A stretch of 7,342 bases of DNA from Nitrospirales bacterium (GTDB taxonomy: Bacteria > Nitrospirota > Nitrospiria > Nitrospirales > UBA8639). Below the pieces are notes generated by a model. It searched no databases. It was given only the letters and a program-made list of their open reading frames with translations, and had not been told where the DNA came from. Location: assembly GCA_029261305.1 (NCBI GenBank), contig JAJDBO010000094.1, forward strand, positions 1 through 7,342, read 5' to 3'. Position numbers and translations under genes: made by a program. Below are positions 1-5,938 of this stretch, one piece after another (positions within the stretch are counted from its first letter, which is position 1; each line of letters begins with the position of its first letter).

Positions 1-61
1 ATGCTTCTTGGGCTTCGCGATACTCGAGGTCAAAAAGAATGTGAGAGGAAGACAGGTTCAT
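1..61 (-). CDS. Possible N-terminal fragment of an unidentified gene
   Basis: A minus-strand reading frame opens with ATG at 61-59 and stays open to the window edge (20 codons, beginning MNLSSSHILFDLEYREAQEA). An in-frame stop at 79-77 makes this ATG the first possible start. It would be divergent from the methyltransferase gene, with about 115 bases between the two starts. There is no clear Shine-Dalgarno sequence ahead of the ATG, and 20 codons are too few to recognise a family. It could be chance; the plus strand also has an open frame here (1-63). Confidence 0.25.
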   Translation of the reverse strand, partial: MNLSSSHILFDLEYREAQEA

Positions 62-166
62 GAGGGGAGTAGGAAATCAAGAAAAAAATGTTCACAGGAT
101 GTTACCTTTCATACTAGCAAGCTTCTTTTAGGGTAGGCAAATCCTGAACGGGTTAATACGTATAAG

Positions 167-172
167 AAGGAG
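167..172 (+). promoter_or_regulatory. Ribosome binding site of the EgtD-family gene
   Basis: AAGGAG lies four bases ahead of the ATG at 177, which fixes this start. The spacing is slightly short but workable. I saw no convincing -35/-10 pair in 62-160. Confidence 0.65.
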
Positions 173-176
173 ACTC

Positions 177-1175
177 ATGCCATTTGATTTTCAGAATTTA
201 CGAGCGGGAGCCGCCGCCGTTTCGGCTGATGACCAGTTTGCTCAAGCTGTGCTTGAGGGCTTATCGAAAATCCCTAAACGTCTGCCATCGTGGTTGATCT
301 ACGATGACCAGGGCAGCGAAATTTTCACCGAGATTACTCAACTGCCTGGATATCAACCCGCTCAATGTGAATTTGAGATATTTCAGACGCATAAACAGGC
401 GGTGACCGATATTCTGTCGAAGACCCCGTTTCGAGTCATTGAGTTGGGTGCGGGAGATGGAAAAAAAACTGAAATTCTTCTTGAGCACTTTATTCAGAGC
501 CAGCTGACCTTCGAGTATGTGCCGATTGATATTTCCGAGGGGGCGATCAAGAATCTTGTCGCTTCTTTGGAATCGAGATTTTCAACCAGTACCATGTCGG
601 TCACAGGATTGGCCGCCGATTACTTTGATGGACTTCGTGCGGTTAGCCAAGACTCCAATCAACGCAACATTGTGCTCTTCCTGGGTTCGACTATCGGAAA
701 TATGGAGTTGCCAGCAGCCGAGCAATTTGTTCGGCAGTTGCAGGAATCCCTAAACGACGGGGACTACGTCATGATTGGGTTTGATCTTATGAAGCACCCG
801 AAGACTTTGTATGCTGCCTATAACGATTCTACTGGTGTGTTTGAACGATTTAACCTTCATCTACTTGATGTCCTGAATCGAAAACTTGGTGCGAATTTTG
901 TGAAAGAACATTTTGTTCAGCAGGGGCAGTATCATCCGAGATCTCATGCGGTTGAGAGCTTTGTGTATAGTACCCGAGAGCAGGTGGTTCGCATTGAGGC
1001 ATTAGGGAAGGAATTTACTTTCGATGCGTGGGAGCCGATGCAAACCGAGCATTCCTACAAGTACACCCGATCAGAAATTGAATCGTTGGCAGTGAATAGT
1101 GGGTACCAGATTGTTAAGCATTTGTTCGATGCCCAGGCTCACTTCGTGGATTCGGTGTGGGAGGTAAAGAAATAG
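177..1175 (+). CDS. egtD: EgtD-family SAM-dependent methyltransferase (L-histidine N-alpha-methyltransferase)
   Basis: This 332-residue protein matches the EgtD/Methyltransf_33 family over its full length. Family members use three SAM to trimethylate the alpha-amino group of histidine to hercynine, the first step of ergothioneine synthesis, in the cytoplasm. Visible landmarks are YDDQGS (42-47), LPGY (56-59), the SAM-binding ELGAGDGKKT (89-98), GSTIGN (170-175) and TEHSYKY (290-296). Aligned by eye to M. smegmatis EgtD as I remember it, the substrate residues Tyr39, Tyr56, Asn166 and Glu282 are kept as Tyr42, Tyr59, Asn175 and Glu291. Met252 appears to be Ser261, and the Tyr after Tyr56 is Gln60, so exact specificity is open. 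No EgtB-like partner is visible; it may lie outside the window. The gene stands alone on the plus strand, with a Shine-Dalgarno sequence at 167-172. The family call is firm; histidine as substrate is inference. Confidence 0.85.
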   Translation: MPFDFQNLRAGAAAVSADDQFAQAVLEGLSKIPKRLPSWLIYDDQGSEIFTEITQLPGYQPAQCEFEIFQTHKQAVTDILSKTPFRVIELGAGDGKKTEILLEHFIQSQLTFEYVPIDISEGAIKNLVASLESRFSTSTMSVTGLAADYFDGLRAVSQDSNQRNIVLFLGSTIGNMELPAAEQFVRQLQESLNDGDYVMIGFDLMKHPKTLYAAYNDSTGVFERFNLHLLDVLNRKLGANFVKEHFVQQGQYHPRSHAVESFVYSTREQVVRIEALGKEFTFDAWEPMQTEHSYKYTRSEIESLAVNSGYQIVKHLFDAQAHFVDSVWEVKK

Positions 1176-1255
1176 TTCGGTCCGGTTACTTACCTTGTCT
1201 GCATAAGGAGAGGATCGTCGGCGTGATGTTGTGACGTGCGTGTAGGCAGAAGGCC

Positions 1256-1438
1256 TTATCGATAGTCCTGCGCTTGGGATTCAAAGAGTTCGGCGTAGGG
1301 GCCTTGTTTGGTGAGCCATTCGTGCCGGGTGCCACATTTCATGATGCGGCCGTGATTGACGACGAATATTCGATCGACCATCTTGACCGTTGATAATCGA
1401 TGGCTCATGAGAATCGCCATTCGGCCTTTGGCGAGCTT
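1256..1438 (-). pseudogene. C-terminal remnant of an ABC exporter ATP-binding subunit
   Basis: Sixty codons plus TAA, read from 1438 down to 1256, give a clear C-terminal end of an exporter-type ABC ATPase. Visible are the region after the D-loop (KLAKGR), the H-loop ILMSHRLSTVKMVDRI with its switch histidine, VVNHGRIMKCGTRHEWL, and YAELFESQAQ near the end. Walker A, Walker B, the signature motif and all membrane segments are missing. Upstream the same frame remains open to about 1508, but the residues no longer resemble the family and no start is evident. The gene was therefore cut near 1438-1441, leaving roughly the last tenth of a typical 580-600 residue exporter. The remaining piece shows no internal stop, so loss may be recent. 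A sequencing or assembly join is an alternative explanation. Confidence 0.8.
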
Positions 1439-1454
1439 CGGATTTGTCGATTCT

Positions 1455-1480
1455 TTCCCTTTAAGGAAAAGGGAATTTTT
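1455..1480 (+). terminator. Weak hairpin followed by T-tract
   Basis: TTCCCTTT (1455-1462) and AAAGGGAA (1468-1475) form a perfect 8-bp stem around a 5-base loop, followed by TTTTT (1476-1480). On the plus strand this has the form of an intrinsic terminator. The stem has only three G-C pairs and lies about 280 bases beyond the egtD stop, so its role is uncertain. It sits in the junk-like gap between the ABC remnant and the next gene. Confidence 0.35.
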
Positions 1481-1507
1481 AGGGCACTGTTCTTTTGAAT
1501 CATGGTG

Positions 1508-1879
1508 TTACTTTGTCCCCGCAGTTACGCAGGTGGTTCCGTCAAAAATATTACAAGTTGAACCACCGCTCGCCAATTTCCACGACTTAATAATGGGGGG
1601 ATTGGGTTGGCCTTGAAATTCGATGATAATATCCAGTAAGCCTCCAACCGGTAATTTCCCAATGTGGGGGAGAGCCGCTTCGCTGGCTCGGACCCATAGG
1701 ACCCCACCGTTTGTGCTGATCATGATAAATCCTTTATCCGGTACCACTCGGATAATGGGACTATAGAAGCTTCCTTCTTTGCCCGGTTCATCGGTAAAGG
1801 TGAATCCTATTGTGGTTATTGACACAGTGAGAAAGGCAAATAAGGAAAAAATGAGTAGATTGCGGTGGTATGAGGCCAT
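1508..1879 (-). CDS. Small exported or membrane-anchored protein of unknown function
   Basis: A 123-residue protein I do not recognise. The first 28 or so residues have a short positive start (His5, Arg6) and a long hydrophobic stretch, LLIFSLFAFLTVSITTIGF, typical of a signal peptide or N-terminal anchor; no clear AxA cleavage site follows. The rest would be periplasmic and looks mostly beta-rich, with segments such as GFIMISTNGGVLWVRA and LLDIIIEFQG. Two cysteines at 109 and 117 near the C-terminus could pair as a disulfide. A good Shine-Dalgarno sequence AAGGAG (1892-1887) sits seven bases before the ATG, and a near-consensus promoter lies just upstream, so the gene is probably expressed on its own, although it follows the sulfur-carrier operon by 92 bases on the same strand. 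Confidence 0.7.
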   Translation of the reverse strand: MASYHRNLLIFSLFAFLTVSITTIGFTFTDEPGKEGSFYSPIIRVVPDKGFIMISTNGGVLWVRASEAALPHIGKLPVGGLLDIIIEFQGQPNPPIIKSWKLASGGSTCNIFDGTTCVTAGTK

Positions 1880-1917
1880 GAAAATACTCCTTGGTCAGGG
1901 CGAGGAAAAGTTTATGC

Positions 1918-1946
1918 ATTATCGCAGCCTAGGAAAAAGATGTCTA
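1918..1946 (-). promoter_or_regulatory. Sigma70-type promoter for the small exported protein
   Basis: Read on the minus strand: TAGACA (1946-1941; five of six match TTGACA), a 17-base spacer, then GATAAT (1923-1918; five of six match TATAAT) preceded by the extended -10 dinucleotide TG. Transcription would start near 1911, giving a leader of about 30 bases before the ATG at 1879 that contains the AAGGAG ribosome site at 1892-1887. This suggests that the downstream gene does not depend on the operon above it. Confidence 0.6.
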
Positions 1947-1971
1947 GGAAATGATGGGAAAAAGTGAGGGT

Positions 1972-2481
1972 TTACTGTCGTTGGACAGGGACTTCGGTGG
2001 ATTGAGAATTTTGAATGTGGTAGGCGCGAAGAACAGGATGGGACTTATCTTCTACTGAAATGATGAGGTGCAGAGGTTCTGGAAAGTTTAACTTTTCCCG
2101 CATGTCTTCAAAATCCATCGCTTTCTTAATATCAGTTTCTGATGGACGGGCGGGGCTGGAGGTGTGTGAATGGTAAAAAATTGGAAGGGTCAATTCTTTT
2201 TGACGAATGTCCTTGACGGCTGAGGAAAACTCCATCGTATCCATGATAAAGGCAATATCTGCGCGTTCATCAGGAGAAAGATTTTTTAGGTCGGACAACT
2301 TGCCCTTTTCAAAGAAGGTGGCAAGTTCATCTTCCGTCATGTTGGCCAAAATGTTGGTGATGCGATATTGGGCTAAGATCACGCCATCTTTGCCGGCGAG
2401 CACCCCACAACATTCATGTGGGTCCAATTCGCGGGCATGAGCAATCAGGTCATCCCAGATCGTCGCAGGAATAAAAATCAT
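1972..2481 (-). CDS. JAMM/MPN+ zinc metallopeptidase (Mec-like, M67 family)
   Basis: This 169-residue cytoplasmic protein carries the complete JAMM signature: catalytic Glu23 in HECCG, then His104-Ser-His106, Ser114 and Asp117 (HSH-x7-S-x2-D). Related bacterial enzymes act on ubiquitin-like sulfur carriers: Mycobacterium Mec frees cysteine from CysO-Cys, and QbsD and HcyD trim residues after the Gly-Gly of their carriers. Both carriers of this operon have such extra residues, so trimming CysO-like and ThiS-like tails is the likely job; releasing an amino acid from a carrier conjugate is a second option. The stretch between Glu23 and the HSH motif is long, with a charged segment at about 47-77 rich in Asp, Glu and Lys, possibly a substrate-selecting insert. 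The gene is the last of the operon and starts five bases after the preceding stop, with only a weak ribosome site (TTTAGG), suggesting coupled translation. Confidence 0.9.
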   Translation of the reverse strand: MIFIPATIWDDLIAHARELDPHECCGVLAGKDGVILAQYRITNILANMTEDELATFFEKGKLSDLKNLSPDERADIAFIMDTMEFSSAVKDIRQKELTLPIFYHSHTSSPARPSETDIKKAMDFEDMREKLNFPEPLHLIISVEDKSHPVLRAYHIQNSQSTEVPVQRQ

Positions 2482-2486
2482 GGTGC

Positions 2487-3287
2487 CTAAATGCTACAGG
2501 AAACGTGATGCTCTTCAAGCGTGGTAATCGTGGGGTTCTCGCTGCACAGGGGGCATTTCGGGTCCTTGGGTCGACCGACCTTGCGGAATTTCATTTCGAG
2601 TGCGTCGTAGATCAGCAATCGATCTGCAAGGGTATCGCCCAGTCCTAGAATTTCCTTGATGGCTTCGTTGGCTTGAAGAATGCCAATGGTGCCAGCCAGG
2701 GCGCCGAGTACTCCAGCTTCTTGGCAATTTGGCACTAACCCCGCAGGCGGAGGTTCTGGGTATAAGCAACGATAGCAGGGATATCCTTCATGTGGCTTAA
2801 TCGTCGTCAGTTGTCCTTCAAACCGAAAAATGCTTCCTGAGATGAGCGTCTTCTTCGCAAAAAAACAGGCATCATTGACAAGAAATCGTGTGCCGAAATT
2901 ATCTGATCCATCTAGGACGATATCGTAGTCAGGCAGGAGTTTCATGATATTGTCTACGCCAATATTTTCTTGATAGGTGTTGACGGTGACATCAGGATTT
3001 AATGCCGTTAAGAGGCGGCGTCCCGATTCAACCTTCGGAACTCCAACCGTTTCCGTCGTATGTAAGACTTGCCGTTGCAGGTTTGATAAATCAACGACAT
3101 CACCATCAATGAGTCCAATCGTGCCGATGCCAGCAGCACCCAAGTAGAGGGCAATCGGTGAGCCTAAGCCTCCAGCGCCCACCAGAAGCACTTTGGCCTC
3201 TAGGAGTTTTTGCTGTCCCTTTCCACCGAGGTCTGGAAGAATGATCTGGCGGCTGTAGCGTTGTATTTGTTCTTCCGTGAAATTCAT
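2487..3287 (-). CDS. moeB: MoeB/ThiF-type (E1-like) sulfur-carrier adenylyltransferase, copy 1
   Basis: The 266-residue protein activates the C-terminal glycine of a ubiquitin-like sulfur carrier with ATP, preparing it for thiocarboxylate formation. All expected elements are visible: Arg13 in RYSRQIILP, the nucleotide loop GAGGLG (37-42), Asp63, NLQRQ (69-73), Lys85 and Asp129 in DGSDN. A zinc site is formed by Cys171/Cys174 (CYRC) and Cys245/Cys248 (CPLC), and Cys188 lies in the VPNCQEAG loop where MoeB and ThiF carry a cysteine. There is no rhodanese domain, unlike MoeZ, so sulfur must come from sulfide or another donor. It follows the NIL-domain gene by 12 bases. Its neighbours CysO and the JAMM peptidase suggest that it serves the CysO-like carrier, a job like that of HcyF in Wolinella. 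Molybdopterin or thiamine roles are less likely because no such genes are nearby. Confidence 0.9.
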   Translation of the reverse strand: MNFTEEQIQRYSRQIILPDLGGKGQQKLLEAKVLLVGAGGLGSPIALYLGAAGIGTIGLIDGDVVDLSNLQRQVLHTTETVGVPKVESGRRLLTALNPDVTVNTYQENIGVDNIMKLLPDYDIVLDGSDNFGTRFLVNDACFFAKKTLISGSIFRFEGQLTTIKPHEGYPCYRCLYPEPPPAGLVPNCQEAGVLGALAGTIGILQANEAIKEILGLGDTLADRLLIYDALEMKFRKVGRPKDPKCPLCSENPTITTLEEHHVSCSI

Positions 3288-3299
3288 AAATCTCTCTTA

Positions 3300-3539
3300 T
3301 TATTCGACCACGTTCAATTCAATGGGATCGACGAGGACCCCTTTCTCTCGCATGCCATCTACGGCACGTTCAATTTCTTCAATTTCTCCAGAAAATTCTA
3401 CATCCATCCAACCCGTGGTCTCTCGAACGTCGGCCCGACGAATACTGGTCACGACTTTATATTCATGACCAATTTCATAAATAACCGGAGACGGAATTTT
3501 TTCTTCTGGAAAGCGAATGTGGTATCGCAATTTAGCCAT
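3300..3539 (-). CDS. NIL-domain protein
   Basis: A 79-residue protein that consists essentially of one NIL domain, the small ferredoxin-like fold also found at the C-terminus of the methionine importer ATPase MetN and next to ferredoxin domains in proteins linked to homocysteine synthesis in methanogens. The family pattern is visible in RYHIRFPEEKIPSPVIYEIG, the central TGWMDVEFSGE and the terminal helix and strand ending in IELNVVE. It has no cysteines, so it cannot itself carry an iron-sulfur cluster. I choose ATG at 3539, because the longer frame from 3584 starts inside cysO while this ATG has an excellent Shine-Dalgarno sequence (3550-3544). The start overlaps the end of cysO by eight bases, implying tight coupling. 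Its role here is unknown; sensing or binding a sulfur amino acid, or assisting sulfur transfer, are possibilities. Confidence 0.85.
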   Translation of the reverse strand: MAKLRYHIRFPEEKIPSPVIYEIGHEYKVVTSIRRADVRETTGWMDVEFSGEIEEIERAVDGMREKGVLVDPIELNVVE

Positions 3540-3813
3540 GGGATCCTCCCGCAATCGCAGGAACGATTGAAACTTCATCGCCATCTTTCAGGGGTGTTTC
3601 TTTTCCAGTGAGAAAACGGATGTCTTCTTCATTGACATAGATGTTAATAAAGCGGCGTACCTCACCTTGCTCATCACAGATGCGATCTTTGAGCCCGGGA
3701 TGTGAACCGTTCAAGTGATCAATAAGTTCAAGAACACTGCCCCCAACTGCTTCAACTTCTCCCTTGCCGCCAGTCATGGGGCGAAGTGGCGTGGGAATAC
3801 GAACCGTAATCAT
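3532..3813 (-). CDS. cysO: CysO-like sulfur carrier protein with C-terminal extension
   Basis: A 93-residue ubiquitin-fold (MoaD/ThiS superfamily) protein. It closely resembles mycobacterial CysO as I remember it: IPTPLRPMTGG near the start, RFINIYVNEEDIRF (54-67) and DGDEVSIVPAIAGG (77-90). CysO carries sulfur as a thiocarboxylate on its last glycine and donates it to a PLP enzyme for cysteine synthesis. M. tuberculosis CysO ends in GG; this protein continues with Ser-His-Gly after Gly89-Gly90 and so should need trimming, presumably by the JAMM peptidase encoded at the operon end. The start overlaps the thrC stop as ATGA, with a strong ribosome site AGGGGGA just ahead inside thrC. The codons for the two glycines are also the ribosome site of the next gene. 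Annotation as MoaD is possible but less specific; no molybdopterin genes are present. Confidence 0.88.
   Translation of the reverse strand: MITVRIPTPLRPMTGGKGEVEAVGGSVLELIDHLNGSHPGLKDRICDEQGEVRRFINIYVNEEDIRFLTGKETPLKDGDEVSIVPAIAGGSHG
3544..3550 (-). promoter_or_regulatory. Ribosome site of the NIL-domain gene, made of cysO Gly-Gly codons
   Basis: GGGAGGA on the minus strand (3550-3544) is a near-perfect Shine-Dalgarno sequence five bases ahead of the ATG at 3539. Its GGA GGA are the codons for Gly89 and Gly90 of the CysO-like carrier. This decides the NIL-domain start in favour of 3539 over the upstream in-frame ATG at 3584. Confidence 0.8.
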
Positions 3814-5048
3814 GCTTCCCCCTGTTTTCCAAACGTTTGTTCAAATTTTGCCAGGCTTGGTGGGATTCTGAATGGACGCCCCACTGAATCTACAACGGCC
3901 TCTTGGGTTTTGAGCCCATTGCCTGTGATATATGCGACGGTGACATCATCTCGCTTGATTAACCCTTGTTTGGCTAATTTCCGAAGGACGCCAATGGTGA
4001 CCCCTCCAGCCGTTTCGGCGAATATTCCTTCAGTTTGTGCCAGGAGTTTAATGCCTTCGACCACTTCATCATCCGTCACAGCGTCCATGGCTCCGCCACT
4101 TTCAGCCACAGTTTTTAATGCATAGTACCCATCTGCAGGGTTGCCAATGGCGAGTGATTTCGCAATCGTGTTCGGCTTGACGGGTTTAAAGAAGTCTCGC
4201 CCCTCTTTGTAGGCCGTGGCAATCGGCGAGCATCCTTCAGCCTGGGCGCCATTGACTTTGGTGTGGACTTCATCAAGAAGTCCAACTTTCTTAAACTCAT
4301 TCAGGCCCTTCCAAATTTTTGTGAGCAAGGATCCTGAAGCCATGGGCACAACGACTTGGTCAGGAGCACGCCATCCCAATTGTTCAGCAGTTTCGTAGGC
4401 TAGCGTCTTTGACCCTTCGGCATAATAGGGCCTGATGTTCACGTTCACGAAGGCCCATTGCCGTTCTCCAGCAATCTCGCTGCACAGACGATTGACATCG
4501 TCGTATGTGCCTTCAATCTCAATGACTTTGGGGCGATAAATGAGATTGCCTAAGACCTTCGCTGCTTCCAGATCACCAGGAATAAACACATAGCATTGCA
4601 TGCCAGCTTGAGCAGCATGAGCAGCCACAGAGTTCGCCAGATTTCCAGTTGAAGCGCAAGCTGCGGTTTCGAAGCCGAGTTCTCGTGCGCGAGTGAGTGC
4701 CACGGCCACGACACGATCTTTAAAGGACAGAGTCGGATGATTGACGCAGTCATTTTTTATATACAGTTCGTCAATGCCTAAAAATGCGCCTAAATTATGA
4801 GCCCGAACGAGAGGGGTGTAGCCTGCATGCAAACCGACCGTTGGTTTTCCTTCAATAGGAAGAAAATCTTGGTATCGCCAAAGACTTTTGGGGCCTGCTT
4901 CAATCGATTCTCGTGAGACCTTGGCTTTGATTTCATCATAATTATATTTGACCTCTAAGGGGCCAAAGCACAGTTCACAGACGTGAATGGCTTCGGTGGG
5001 ATATTCCTTCCCACATTCTCTACAGACTAAGGCTTTCATTTTTGCCAT
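3810..5048 (-). CDS. thrC: Threonine synthase
   Basis: The 412-residue PLP enzyme converts O-phosphohomoserine to threonine and phosphate in the cytoplasm. It begins with a zinc-ribbon-like element (Cys9, Cys12, Cys24, Cys27), common in one threonine synthase branch. The PLP lysine is Lys110 in LSFKDR, the phosphate-holding STGN loop is at 133-136, and ITGNGLKTQEA near the C-terminus is typical of ThrC. ATG at 5048 is preferred over the ATG three codons later because AGGTG lies at a suitable distance ahead. The gene starts 23 bases after the preceding stop and overlaps cysO by four bases (ATGA). Being fused by overlap to a sulfur carrier is odd for a pure threonine enzyme: O-phosphohomoserine is also a possible acceptor for sulfur on the way to homocysteine, so a link to methionine supply is worth considering. 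Genuine threonine synthase remains the most likely reading. Confidence 0.9.
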   Translation of the reverse strand: MAKMKALVCRECGKEYPTEAIHVCELCFGPLEVKYNYDEIKAKVSRESIEAGPKSLWRYQDFLPIEGKPTVGLHAGYTPLVRAHNLGAFLGIDELYIKNDCVNHPTLSFKDRVVAVALTRARELGFETAACASTGNLANSVAAHAAQAGMQCYVFIPGDLEAAKVLGNLIYRPKVIEIEGTYDDVNRLCSEIAGERQWAFVNVNIRPYYAEGSKTLAYETAEQLGWRAPDQVVVPMASGSLLTKIWKGLNEFKKVGLLDEVHTKVNGAQAEGCSPIATAYKEGRDFFKPVKPNTIAKSLAIGNPADGYYALKTVAESGGAMDAVTDDEVVEGIKLLAQTEGIFAETAGGVTIGVLRKLAKQGLIKRDDVTVAYITGNGLKTQEAVVDSVGRPFRIPPSLAKFEQTFGKQGEA

Positions 5049-5071
5049 GGGAGCACCTATTCAAAGAAATG

Positions 5072-5899
5072 TTACGTAACGCCTACTGTGCCAGGCGTTC
5101 GGAGTTGGCAAACTTCTTGTTCATGTTCAAACAACTTCGTGATTTCTGGTGAATCACCACATAAAGGACACTTGGGATTCCGTTTAGTTTTGATCTCACG
5201 GAAGGCGGTCTTCTGGGCATCAAAGTCCAGTATACGATCTGTCAGTGGCTGACCAATGCCTAAAATAATTTTCAGTGCTTCGGTTGCTTGAATCGTACCA
5301 ATAATACCAGCGACTACGCCAATAATGCCGGCTTCCTGACAGCTAGGCACTAGGCCGGCTGGGGGTGGTTCTTTAAAGATGCATCGATAACACGCGGACT
5401 TTTTGGGAAGGATGGAAAACACGCGTCCCTCAAATCGTAGAATGCCGGCGTGCACTAATGGCTTGTCCGCGAAGTAGCAGGCATCGTTGATCAAAAACTT
5501 TGCAGGGAAATTGTCGACACCATCGATCACCACGTCGTAGGGCGTAATGAGCTCAAGGGCATTCTCTGCCGTGAAGCGCGACTCATGGGTTTCAACCTTC
5601 ACATCAGGATTGATCGCATGAATCTTTTCTTTTGCCGAAAGTACTTTTGCTCGTCCAACATCTGGAGTGTGGTGCAAGACTTGCCGTTGCAAGTTCGACA
5701 TATCCACCACATCACTATCGATGAGGCCGATGGTGCCAATCCCTGCGGCAGCCAAATAGAGTGCGACGGGAGACCCAAGACCCCCGACTCCAACCACGAA
5801 TACTTTAGCCTGGGAAATTTTCTTTTGCCCCTTGCCCCCAACTTCCGGGAGTAAGATGTGCCGGCTATATCGAGTGATTTGATCTTCAGTGAAACTCAT
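5072..5899 (-). CDS. moeB: MoeB/ThiF-type (E1-like) sulfur-carrier adenylyltransferase, copy 2
   Basis: A 275-residue paralogue of the enzyme at 2487-3287, with the same architecture and almost identical numbering: Arg13, nucleotide loop GVGGLG (37-42), Asp63, NLQRQ (69-73), Lys85, Asp129 in DGVDN, zinc cysteines Cys170/Cys173 (CYRC) and Cys244/Cys247 (CPLC), and Cys187 in VPSCQEAG. It adenylates the C-terminus of a ubiquitin-like sulfur carrier. The two copies clearly share ancestry but differ across much of the surface, for example at 76-115, so they are not a recent duplication. No rhodanese domain is present. Lying just downstream of the ThiS-like carrier and cysteine synthase, it probably serves that carrier. 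It starts 39 bases after the cysteine synthase stop with only a weak ribosome site (TGGACGA). Its tail of about ten residues after Cys264 (LRTPGTVGVT) is longer than that of copy 1. Confidence 0.9.
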   Translation of the reverse strand: MSFTEDQITRYSRHILLPEVGGKGQKKISQAKVFVVGVGGLGSPVALYLAAAGIGTIGLIDSDVVDMSNLQRQVLHHTPDVGRAKVLSAKEKIHAINPDVKVETHESRFTAENALELITPYDVVIDGVDNFPAKFLINDACYFADKPLVHAGILRFEGRVFSILPKKSACYRCIFKEPPPAGLVPSCQEAGIIGVVAGIIGTIQATEALKIILGIGQPLTDRILDFDAQKTAFREIKTKRNPKCPLCGDSPEITKLFEHEQEVCQLRTPGTVGVT

Positions 5900-5938
5900 A
5901 ATGTTCGTCCAGGTAAAGCGAAATAATTGAAAAGTGAA

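Noticed and set aside
1..63. Plus-strand open frame running from the window edge to TGA at 61-63, as a possible gene end
   Set aside because: Twenty codons with no recognisable family, and a minus-strand frame is equally open here; nothing favours it.
1924..1950. CCTAG repeats downstream of the JAMM gene as an operon terminator or as an operator shared with the palindrome at 7115-7131
   Set aside because: The possible stem is five pairs without a T-tract, and it lies inside the promoter spacer; the shared CTAGG pentamer is too short to mean much.
3540..3584. Longer N-terminus for the NIL-domain protein (start at 3584)
   Set aside because: The added residues are encoded inside cysO in another frame, and the excellent ribosome site points to 3539.
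5072..5899. Conserved cysteine near the C-terminus of both E1-like proteins (Cys264) as a new active site
   Set aside because: A C-terminal cysteine at this place is common in MoeB/MoeZ-type proteins as I remember them, so it is not distinctive.
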